Below the pieces are notes generated by a model, which saw only the letters and a program-made list of their open reading frames with translations, ran no database searches and had not been told where the DNA came from. A DNA stretch of 64,000 nt from an uncultured Flavobacterium sp. (GTDB lineage: Bacteria; Bacteroidota; Bacteroidia; Flavobacteriales; Flavobacteriaceae), in contig NZ_CAMLDD010000024.1 in assembly GCF_946478785.1 (NCBI RefSeq), positions 1-64,000 on the forward strand, written 5' to 3'. Positions 34,023 to 41,258 of the stretch are shown here, in pieces. How positions within the stretch are numbered: position 1 is the first letter of the stretch; each line of letters opens with the position of its first letter. Made by a program: the position numbers and the translations under genes.

Positions 34023-34790
34023 TTATAATTGAATGATTTTTAAAAATTCGTTCATAAAAAGGTCTAGTTGGCAGGCGTTCATCAACCTTTCGTCCGGAGG
34101 CATCAGCGTTGAGCGAAAAATAGCTTTGCTGCTCACTTCGCTTTCTTTGCGAAAGCGTGTGCTGTTTTTGACTTGGCTTTGCATCAGACTAAATCCCAAA
34201 TCATTGATAAGGTTGTTATACACATCGTATAAAGGTGTGCTCTCCCTGCCATCAACCTGGTTCCAGAACAGGTTGATCGTTTTTATGGAAGTTTCACCTT
34301 TTTTCATAATCACATCTTGCAAGAGCTGTGTGAAAACGAGCGTGCTTTCCATTACTACACGATCTGCCGTGATTGGCGTAAAAATGTGGTGCATTCCCGC
34401 CAATGCTTTCAGAATACCCGGCGTGTTTACCGTTCCCGGAAGGTCAAAAAATACAGCATCAATTGAAACCGGAGAAGCCTCAACAAATTCGTTGGCTGCT
34501 TCCAGTACGCTATCCGCTCTGTGTTGAATAATCTCGTACGCCTTTTTGTTTATAGTGGTAAACTGTTTGTACGCCAACTTTTTCAAAGCCTCGTTTTCCA
34601 TTACCATTTTCAAATCACGCTCTTTCATTTTCAACAGGCTATGCTGTGGAAAATCTGCATCAAATACAGCTACATTGTAACCCAAACGATAATGCAGGAT
34701 GCTTGCCGCAAGTGTTGTGAACGTACTCTTACCTACACCGCCTTTTTGAGAAGAAAAGGCGATAAAAACTGTTTTGTGTTTTGCATTCAT
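34023..34790 (-). CDS. traA: ParA-family ATPase TraA
   Basis: A 255-residue deviant-Walker ATPase: AFSSQKGGVGKSTFTTLAAS (residues ~11-30), AVFDADFPQHSLLKM, and VFFDLPGTVNTPGIL. Related to ParA/MinD partition proteins; in CTnDOT-like elements it is the first tra gene. Upstream lies ~250 nt of TAGGT/ACCTA repeats that could be its centromere-like site. Confidence 0.9.
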   Translation of the reverse strand: MNAKHKTVFIAFSSQKGGVGKSTFTTLAASILHYRLGYNVAVFDADFPQHSLLKMKERDLKMVMENEALKKLAYKQFTTINKKAYEIIQHRADSVLEAANEFVEASPVSIDAVFFDLPGTVNTPGILKALAGMHHIFTPITADRVVMESTLVFTQLLQDVIMKKGETSIKTINLFWNQVDGRESTPLYDVYNNLINDLGFSLMQSQVKNSTRFRKESEVSSKAIFRSTLMPPDERLMNACQLDLFMNEFLKIIQL

Positions 34791-34829
34791 CTTTTTAACT
34801 TTTTTTAAATTATTTATATACTCATTTAC

Positions 34830-35080
34830 GTAGGTGCCTATGTTTGCAGTCTGCTACATATTTATCTCTGCATATAGGTATGTTTCTCAATACAGATATA
34901 TTTAGACAGGCATTTATGCACCTAAACACATACCTCTGTAGGTGTGCAGGTAAGTAAGTTTGTATCGAAAAACCTACTTACTGATATGCCTGCATCTCTA
35001 CAGATAGAATTACACAGATAGGTATCTGAAGATGTACTTTCCTATGTACTTGTTTTTTTATCTATCTACCTCGATAGTTA
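34830..35080. repeat. Iteron-like TAGGT/ACCTA repeat region upstream of traA
   Basis: Direct TAGGTnT-type motifs start at 34831, 34875, 34939 and 35019, with a related AGGTAAG at 34948. Inverted ACCT motifs lie at 34920, 34931 and 34972. AAGTAAGT and ACTTACT form an inverted pair around 34950-34982, and ACAGATA recurs at ~34892, 35000 and 35014. The pattern resembles a partition site, an origin or a multi-operator promoter for traA. There is no gene in 34791-35492. Confidence 0.5.
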
Positions 35081-35160
35081 TATACTTAGCTTGTTACGTG
35101 CATAACTATTTATGCAGGTCGGTACAAATAAAAAGAGATAAATAAGCAGTTCCTTCAATG

Positions 35161-35200
35161 TGGCAGTTTTTGGCGTTCAAAGGCAGTTTTTGGCACTGTG
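35161..35200 (-). promoter_or_regulatory. 10-bp phased TGGC repeats between traA and mobA (best copy)
   Basis: Four perfect-phase units begin TGGC (35161), TGGC (35171), AGGC (35181) and TGGC (35191). On the minus strand the units read GCCA, and a TTTATTTG resembling a -7 box follows about 30 nt downstream (~35125). They end in a palindrome ACTGTG-T-CACAGT (35195-35207). Confidence 0.75.
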
Positions 35201-35332
35201 TCACAGTACAATGCTTTCAAAAACAAGCCTTTACTTTGTGTAATGATTTTTATTAACGGATTTATGCAAAAGTCTTTTGACATATCAGGTGGCAACGGGA
35301 ACGGCAACAAGCCGTTTTTCCCTGTTACATTC

Positions 35333-35428
35333 AATCCGACCCGTAGGGCGGATTATTGTGTTCATCAGAACACGGCAAGTTGTGTTTTAAGGCACTCGAA
35401 ACCGAGTTAGTGCCTAAAACAACTTGCC
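35333..35428 (+). other. Candidate origin of transfer (oriT): three adjacent stem-loops
   Basis: Stem 1: AATCCG-a-CCC (35333-35342) with GGGCGGATT (35346-35354). Stem 2: GTGTTC (35358-35363) with GAACAC (35368-35373). Stem 3: GGCAAGTTGT and AGGCACT (35374-35396) with AGTGCCT and ACAACTTGCC (35409-35428), loop CGAAACCG-type. They lie 65 nt upstream of mobA and the relaxase, the normal location of oriT. The nick site was not identified. Confidence 0.6.
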
Positions 35429-35492
35429 CTGCCGGGAGCTAAAAAACACTCTCCGAAGTCGAGGTTTTGTGTAGATTAAAAATGGATTAGTG

Positions 35493-35930
35493 ATGAACGA
35501 CAACAGTAACAAAAAACAGAATAAGGGCGGACGGATACCTAAGACCGACCCAAGCATCCACCGCCACGTTTTCCGTCTTACAGACGAAGAAAATGCCAAA
35601 CTTTTATCGCTTTTTGAAGCATCGGGAATGTCCAATAAAGCAAAGTTTATCATTTCCCTGCTGTTCAGTAAGGAAATGAAATCGGTCAAAATTGACAAAG
35701 GAACGGTTGATTTTTATATGCGACTTACTTCTTTTCACAGCCAATTCCGTTCTGTGGGTGTGAACTATAATCAGATTGTGAAGCTGTTGTACCGTCATTT
35801 TTCCGAGAAAAAGGCGGCGGCATTTCTCTATAAATTGGAAAAACAGACGGCTGAAATGGCGGTGTTATGCCAAAAAATCATTCAGATAAGTGAGGAATTT
35901 GAAGCAAAATATCTGAAAAAACAGCCTTAG
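35493..35930 (+). CDS. mobA: Mobilization protein MobA (relaxosome accessory, RHH-like)
   Basis: A 145-residue protein starting MNDNSNKKQNKGGRIPKTDP. It has a basic N-terminus and a ribbon-helix-helix/MobC-like region (HRHVFRLTDEENAKLLSLFEASGMSNKAKFI). Bacteroidetes MobA proteins bind oriT and help the relaxase. The relaxase gene follows after 2 nt. ATG at 35493 is preferred to the GTG one codon earlier. Confidence 0.85.
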   Translation: MNDNSNKKQNKGGRIPKTDPSIHRHVFRLTDEENAKLLSLFEASGMSNKAKFIISLLFSKEMKSVKIDKGTVDFYMRLTSFHSQFRSVGVNYNQIVKLLYRHFSEKKAAAFLYKLEKQTAEMAVLCQKIIQISEEFEAKYLKKQP

Positions 35931-35932
35931 AA

Positions 35933-37204
35933 ATGATAGCAAAGATTGGTAGAAGTAGAAATTTATACGGTGCATTGGCTTACAATCAGCTCAAAGTGGA
36001 GAATGAAAACGGACTGATTTTGTTCGCCAATAAGATAATTGAAACCGCTAACGGTCATTATTCCGTTGCACAATTAGCCCAATCTTTTGCTCCTTACCTT
36101 ATAGCCAACCGCAATACAGAAAAGCATACGGTGCATATTTCGCTCAATCCGAACCCGAAAGACAAGGTTAGTGATGACAAGTTTAGGGAAATGGCAGAGG
36201 AATATATGAGGGAAATGGGTTACGGCGAACAGCCTTTTGTTGTGTTTAAACATACCGATATTGACCGCAGCCATATCCATATCGTATCGGTTTGCGTGGA
36301 CGAAGAGGGCAAAAAGATTTCGGATAAGTTCGAGAAAATGCGGTCTATGAATGTATGCCGTGAACTTGAAAGGAAATACAGATTGATACCAGCAACAGAC
36401 AAAGAACATAAACAAAATGATAAGGTATTCCGTCCAGTGGATTATCGGGCTGGCGATGTGAAAAGTCAGATAGCTTCGGTAGTACGACACCTGCCTAACT
36501 ATTATCAATATCAAACTTTGGGAGAATACAATGCTTTGCTTTCCCTGTTCAATGTTACGACCGAAAAAGTGGAAGGCGAATTGCAGGGAAAACCACAGCA
36601 AGGTTTATTATACATTCCGTTAAATAAAAAAGGCGAAAGAACTGGACACCCGTTTAAGGCTTCGTTGTTTGGAAAAAATGCAGGATTTCCAGCTTTGGAA
36701 TTACATTTTGCGAAATGCAAAACGGCTTTGAAAGGCAATCCAATCCAAAAGACTTTACAATCCGCAGTTACCATTGCCCTGAAATCAACAAGCGATGAGC
36801 AGGCTTTTAAAAAGCAATTAGCTGAACAGGGCATTAACGTAGTGGTGCGTAGAAATGATGCTGGGCGTATTTACGGAATGACTTTCATAGACCATAATTC
36901 TAAAACGGTTTGGAACGGTTCACGTTTGGGCAAGGAACTTTCTGCCAATGTCTTTAATAATTATTGGAACAATAACATCAAACCAGAAATTAAAGAACCT
37001 GTTTTACAGCAACCCAAGCTACCCACATCAAATGATACGGATATTCCTGCGGAAGAACCACACCATTTGTTTGACTTTTTAACTACGGAAAAACACGAAG
37101 ACGGTTTGATTGAAGCATTAGGCGGTTTATTGCCCGAAGCCCAGAGCGAAGATTACGAAGAACAGGACTTTGCTAACAAGATGAGAAAGAAAAGGAGAAA
37201 ATAA
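35933..37204 (+). CDS. mobB: Relaxase / mobilization nuclease MobB
   Basis: A 423-residue relaxase: N-terminal MIAKIGRSRNLYGALAYNQLKV with Tyr residues suited to cleavage, HTVHISLNPNPKD, and the three-histidine metal motif HTDIDRSHIHIV (~residues 106-117). These belong to the Relaxase/MobA nuclease family. It nicks oriT and leads the strand into the recipient. Followed by a cargo cassette that separates it from mobC. Confidence 0.92.
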   Translation: MIAKIGRSRNLYGALAYNQLKVENENGLILFANKIIETANGHYSVAQLAQSFAPYLIANRNTEKHTVHISLNPNPKDKVSDDKFREMAEEYMREMGYGEQPFVVFKHTDIDRSHIHIVSVCVDEEGKKISDKFEKMRSMNVCRELERKYRLIPATDKEHKQNDKVFRPVDYRAGDVKSQIASVVRHLPNYYQYQTLGEYNALLSLFNVTTEKVEGELQGKPQQGLLYIPLNKKGERTGHPFKASLFGKNAGFPALELHFAKCKTALKGNPIQKTLQSAVTIALKSTSDEQAFKKQLAEQGINVVVRRNDAGRIYGMTFIDHNSKTVWNGSRLGKELSANVFNNYWNNNIKPEIKEPVLQQPKLPTSNDTDIPAEEPHHLFDFLTTEKHEDGLIEALGGLLPEAQSEDYEEQDFANKMRKKRRK

Positions 37205-37221
37205 AAAAAATAGCATACTTT

Positions 37222-37557
37222 TTATTTCTTGACAATTAATAGCTCTTTACCCCAATCATTCAGTTTCCAAAGTACATCTACTAATTTTTCCCCAAGTGGT
37301 GTAAGTGAATACTCAACACGAGGTGGAAGTTCATTAAATATTTTCTTGGTTAAAATTCCGTCTTGTTCCAGTTCCTTTAAATGCTGATTTAAAACACGCC
37401 TGTCCACTTTTGCAATACCTCTTAACATTTCACTTGGACGTTTTTCGCCTTCATTTATTCGCCATACGATAGGGATTTTCCATTTTCCGCTGATAGCATT
37501 TACAGCAAATTCCAATGGACAAATTTTTTCTTCTATCGCTCGTTCCTTTGTTTTCAT
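37222..37557 (-). CDS. HxlR-family transcriptional regulator
   Basis: A ~111-residue winged-helix protein starting MKTKERAIEEKICPLEFAVN (an upstream ATG at 37587 is possible). It has the HxlR pattern GKWKIPIVWRINEGEKRPSEMLRGIAKVDRRVLNQHLKELEQDGIL and the Cys of ICPLEFA that in redox-responsive HxlR proteins senses oxidants. Divergent from the peroxiredoxin gene, so it probably controls it in response to oxidative stress. Confidence 0.88.
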   Translation of the reverse strand: MKTKERAIEEKICPLEFAVNAISGKWKIPIVWRINEGEKRPSEMLRGIAKVDRRVLNQHLKELEQDGILTKKIFNELPPRVEYSLTPLGEKLVDVLWKLNDWGKELLIVKK

Positions 37558-37649
37558 AAAATTGACTTTTTTATCCCATAGGGACAATTATATGCGGTAT
37601 TGTAGTTATGAATTTACTTTCAAAACTTTGCAAAAATATAAAATAAGAT

Positions 37650-38288
37650 ATGAAAAATTTAGAACAACAGATTAACGAACTAAATGAAAATTTAGCAAAA
37701 CAACTTCCGACAGAAGTTTTAGAGGTATTCGGTAAATCTATTCAGGATTTGAAAGCTAAAAATATGGAAGATAGCAGTATCAGCGTAGGCGATAAGTTTC
37801 CAGATTTTAGTCTGCCAAATACGAGCGATAAGACCGTAGCGTTAAAAGAGCTTTTACAAAACGGAAAAGTGATAATAGCTTTTTTTCGTGGCAGTTGGTG
37901 TCCTTATTGCAATCTTGAACTGAAAGCATTGCAGGATAATTTGAAACAGATTACAGGTAAAAATGTAACGCTCATTGCTGTTTCCCCTCAAACGTCCGAT
38001 TATAGCGAAGAACTCAAAATCAATCACCATTTAGAATTTGAATTATTGACAGATAAAAACAATGCTTTGGCTAAACAGCTTGGTATTACGTTTGAACTTC
38101 AAAACTATGTAATTCCGACTTATAGCAGTTTGGGTATAGAGCTGTCAGAATACAACGAGAATAATAATAACGAATTGCCTGTTCCTGCCGTTTTTGTGAT
38201 AGATACAAATAGTAGCATTGTCTATAAATTTGTTGATACCAACTATATGAACAGGATAAATATACAAGAACTGATAGAGCAATTATGA
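37650..38288 (+). CDS. Peroxiredoxin (AhpC/TSA family)
   Basis: A 212-residue thiol peroxidase: thioredoxin-like fold with the motif FFRGSWCPYCNLEL (Cys ~ residue 83 and 86; the active Cys is the first) and preceding DFSLPNTSDKTVALKELL. It reduces peroxides. Its stop overlaps the start of the AlkC-like gene as ATGA, coupling peroxide and DNA-repair functions. Confidence 0.88.
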   Translation: MKNLEQQINELNENLAKQLPTEVLEVFGKSIQDLKAKNMEDSSISVGDKFPDFSLPNTSDKTVALKELLQNGKVIIAFFRGSWCPYCNLELKALQDNLKQITGKNVTLIAVSPQTSDYSEELKINHHLEFELLTDKNNALAKQLGITFELQNYVIPTYSSLGIELSEYNENNNNELPVPAVFVIDTNSSIVYKFVDTNYMNRINIQELIEQL

Positions 38289-39091
38289 ACGAAGTAAAAC
38301 GAAAAGGAGCAAGAAGCACAAAGGATATTCCGGCAGAAATATTGGCACAGCTTAATTCTGGAGAAATCGAAACAGCTAACCTCGTAGAGTGGTTAGCTGT
38401 TGATCAGCGTCTGTTACTAAAAAATTTGCTTACAGAAAATCAACGAACAGATTATCTGAAACCAATTCTGAACAAAATCGACCAACTGAAAAAGCAAACT
38501 GTAAATACAATAAACGAAGCTATCGGAACAGGAATTTTTGAGCAAACAATACAGCATAATGATAGTGATTTCTTAACCGTATTATCTCACCACAAAGCCG
38601 ATTTAGTTCGCTGTTGGGCAACTTACACCATTGGCAAAAATGAAAAGTTGAACATTGCAGAAACACTCAAACAAATTCAACCTTTTTCAGCAGATAAACA
38701 TTTTGGAGTAAGGGAAATAGCTTGGTTAGCTGTACGAGCTAAAATTTCTCAAAACCTTACCCAAAGCATTCAAATTCTTTCGGAGTGGACATCAAACGAA
38801 GATGAAAAGATCAGAAGATTTACTACCGAAGCAACAAGACCATGTGGAGTATGGTGCGAACACATCGAAGAATTAAAGCAAAATCCCGATTTGGGACTGC
38901 CAATATTAGAAGCCTTAAAATCCGACAAATCAAAATACGTGCAAGATAGTGTAGGTAATTGGCTCAATGACGCAAGTAAAACCCACCCCGATTTTGTAAA
39001 GGCACTTTGCAAGCGGTGGGAAAAAGAAAGTGAAACAAAGGAAACGATTTACATTCTAAAAAAAGCATTGCGGACTATCAATAAGCCGTAA
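38285..39091 (+). CDS. DNA alkylation repair protein (AlkC/AlkD-like HEAT repeats)
   Basis: A 268-residue helical-repeat protein. Family-typical stretches are HFGVREIAWLAVRAK (~138-152), RRFTTEATRPCGVWCEHIEEL (~179-199), and YVQDSVGNWLNDASKTHPDFV (~218-240). These are DNA glycosylases with HEAT-like repeats that remove alkylated bases. It is co-translated with a peroxiredoxin and follows an HxlR sensor, giving a three-gene chemical-stress cassette between mobB and mobC. Confidence 0.8.
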   Translation: MNEVKRKGARSTKDIPAEILAQLNSGEIETANLVEWLAVDQRLLLKNLLTENQRTDYLKPILNKIDQLKKQTVNTINEAIGTGIFEQTIQHNDSDFLTVLSHHKADLVRCWATYTIGKNEKLNIAETLKQIQPFSADKHFGVREIAWLAVRAKISQNLTQSIQILSEWTSNEDEKIRRFTTEATRPCGVWCEHIEELKQNPDLGLPILEALKSDKSKYVQDSVGNWLNDASKTHPDFVKALCKRWEKESETKETIYILKKALRTINKP

Positions 39092-39110
39092 ATATTATTA
39101 ATTTGGTTCA

Positions 39111-39150
39111 GCCAAACACCGCCACGCACCGCCATAGAATGCCAGATTCT
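39111..39150 (+). promoter_or_regulatory. 10-bp phased GCCA repeats upstream of mobC
   Basis: Four GCCA cores start at 39111, 39121, 39131 and 39141, perfectly phased, 62-96 nt upstream of the mobC start. This is the same element as the TGGC arrays upstream of minus-strand operons but on the other strand, matching the plus orientation of mobC. Thus the element has a fixed orientation to the gene it precedes. Confidence 0.78.
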
Positions 39151-39205
39151 AATAACCACTCGGCACAGCCCTTAAATTCACGCCCGAACATTAAAACTCA
39201 AAATA

Positions 39206-41203
39206 ATGCAAGGAGAAGACGATTTAAGAGGGCTTGCCAAGATAATGGCTTTTATGCGAGCAGTAAGCATCATTATAGTATTGATGCATTTGTATTGGTT
39301 TTGCTACGGTTTCTTTATAGAACGTGGCTGTACGTTAGAAGTCATCAACGAAATATTAAGCAATTTTCAGCGAACGGTAGGGCTGTTTTCGAATACCTTA
39401 TATACCAAAGTATTTGCTTTGGTTTTGTTGTCTTTAAGCTGTTTGGGTACTAAGGGCGTTAAAAACGAAAAGATAACCTGGACTAAAATCTATGTGGCTT
39501 TAGCTATCGGTTTTATCCTTTTCTTCCTGAACTTTCCATTATTAAAGCTACCACTGAACACTGCTACATTTCTGTATATCCTTACCACAAGTTTAGGTTA
39601 TATCGGCTTAATGGTAGCCGGAGTATGGATGAGCCGTTTGCTTCGCACCAATTTAATGGAAGATGTTTTCAATAATGAAAATGAGAGTTTTCAGCAGGAA
39701 ACAAAGTTGATGGAAAATGAGTATTCTGTCAATCTACCCACCAAGTTTTATTACAAAAATAAATGGAATAACGGTTGGATAAATATCGTAAACCCGTTTA
39801 GGGCAACGATTGTGTTGGGGACACCGGGTTCGGGTAAATCGTATGCTATTGTAAACAATTACATTAAACAGCAGATTGAGAAAGGCTTCTCCATGTACAT
39901 TTACGATTTCAAGTTTGACGATCTTTCTACCATTGCCTATAATCATTTGCTGAAGCATCGAGACAAGTATAAAATTCAGCCGAAATTCTACGTGATAAAT
40001 TTCGACGACCCACGTAAGAGTCACCGTTGCAATCCACTCAATCCCGACTTTATGACGGACATTTCAGATGCTTATGAAGCAGCTTACACGATAATGCTGA
40101 ATCTTAACAGATCGTGGATCCAGAAGCAAGGGGATTTCTTCGTGGAAAGTCCGATTATCTTACTAGCTGCCATTATCTGGTATCTAAAAATATATGAGGA
40201 TGGCAAGTATTGCACTTTTCCCCACGCCATAGAATTGCTGAATAAAAAGTATTCGGATGTATTCACAATTCTTACCTCATATCCTGATTTAGAAAATTAC
40301 TTATCACCCTTTATGGATGCGTGGCAAGGTGGAGCACAAGACCAATTACAAGGGCAGATCGCATCGGCAAAAATCCCTTTGTCAAGAATGATCAGTCCAC
40401 AACTATATTGGGTAATGACTGGCGATGATTTTTCACTGGATATCAACAATCCGAAAGAACCAAAGATTTTATGTGTTGGGAACAATCCTGACCGTCAAAA
40501 TATTTACTCCGCAGCATTGGGTTTATATAATTCAAGAATTGTAAAACTCATCAATAAAAAAGGACAATTGAAAAGTTCAGTTATCATAGACGAGCTGCCT
40601 ACCATTTATTTCAGAGGGTTGGATAATTTGATTGCAACAGCTCGTAGTAATAAGGTAGCAGTTTGCCTAGGATTTCAGGATTTCTCACAATTAATACGTG
40701 ATTATGGAGATAAGGAAGCTAAAGTGATTCAAAACACAGTCGGCAATATTTTTAGCGGACAAGTTGTAGGAGAAACGGCAAAAAGTCTTTCGGAACGTTT
40801 CGGGAAGGTTCTACAAAAAAGGCAGAGTTTAACCATCAACAGAAATGATAAATCTACTTCTATTTCAACTCAGTTAGATAGTTTAATACCGGCATCTAAA
40901 ATATCGACGCTAACACAAGGGATGTTTGTAGGAGCAATTTCAGACAATTTTGATGAACGTATTGAACAGAAAATATTTCACTGTGAAATCGTAGTAGATA
41001 ATGACAAAGTAGCTTCCGAAACTAAAGCCTATCAAAAAATACCGCAGATTTTATCTTTCACAGATAAGAACGGTACAAATAATATGAAACAAGAGATTGA
41101 AAAAAACTATCGGCAGATAAAATCAGACGTAGTTCATATAATTGAAAGTGAATTGGAGCGAATTAAAAACGATCCAGATTTGCAGTATTTGGTGCAAGAG
41201 TGA
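39206..41203 (+). CDS. mobC: Type IV coupling protein MobC (VirD4/TraG-like)
   Basis: A 665-residue coupling ATPase: membrane segments in the first ~150 residues (MRAVSIIIVLMHLYWFCYGFF), Walker A VLGTPGSGKSYAIVN (~residue 210), Walker B VIIDELPTIYF (~465), and a LGFQDFSQLIRDYG stretch (~488). It links the relaxosome to the transfer channel. Separated from mobB by a cargo cassette; has its own phased-repeat promoter region. Confidence 0.9.
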   Translation: MQGEDDLRGLAKIMAFMRAVSIIIVLMHLYWFCYGFFIERGCTLEVINEILSNFQRTVGLFSNTLYTKVFALVLLSLSCLGTKGVKNEKITWTKIYVALAIGFILFFLNFPLLKLPLNTATFLYILTTSLGYIGLMVAGVWMSRLLRTNLMEDVFNNENESFQQETKLMENEYSVNLPTKFYYKNKWNNGWINIVNPFRATIVLGTPGSGKSYAIVNNYIKQQIEKGFSMYIYDFKFDDLSTIAYNHLLKHRDKYKIQPKFYVINFDDPRKSHRCNPLNPDFMTDISDAYEAAYTIMLNLNRSWIQKQGDFFVESPIILLAAIIWYLKIYEDGKYCTFPHAIELLNKKYSDVFTILTSYPDLENYLSPFMDAWQGGAQDQLQGQIASAKIPLSRMISPQLYWVMTGDDFSLDINNPKEPKILCVGNNPDRQNIYSAALGLYNSRIVKLINKKGQLKSSVIIDELPTIYFRGLDNLIATARSNKVAVCLGFQDFSQLIRDYGDKEAKVIQNTVGNIFSGQVVGETAKSLSERFGKVLQKRQSLTINRNDKSTSISTQLDSLIPASKISTLTQGMFVGAISDNFDERIEQKIFHCEIVVDNDKVASETKAYQKIPQILSFTDKNGTNNMKQEIEKNYRQIKSDVVHIIESELERIKNDPDLQYLVQE

Positions 41204-41204
41204 T

Positions 41205-41241
41205 AAAATAAAAGGAAGATGTTAGATCTCCCTTTTATTTT
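41205..41241. terminator. Bidirectional terminator between mobC and helicase genes
   Basis: Arms AAAATAAAAGG-a-AGAT (41205-41220) and ATCT-c-CCTTTTATTTT (41225-41241), A-rich before and T-rich after the stem in both directions, placed between convergent genes. Confidence 0.8.
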
Positions 41242-41258
41242 GCCCGTATACTATGTTA

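Noticed and set aside
34830..35080. CRISPR array
   Set aside because: Repeats are 5-8 nt, irregularly spaced and in both orientations, with no spacer structure.
35161..35200. Simple microsatellite explanation for TGGC repeats
   Set aside because: Units differ between bases 5-10, the array recurs at many promoters, and its strand follows the gene, which a microsatellite would not.
36074..36601. 175-residue minus-strand frame
   Set aside because: Antisense shadow of the relaxase gene mobB.
39103..39453. 116-residue frame before mobC
   Set aside because: It overlaps the mobC N-terminus and the phased GCCA repeats; composition is not protein-like.
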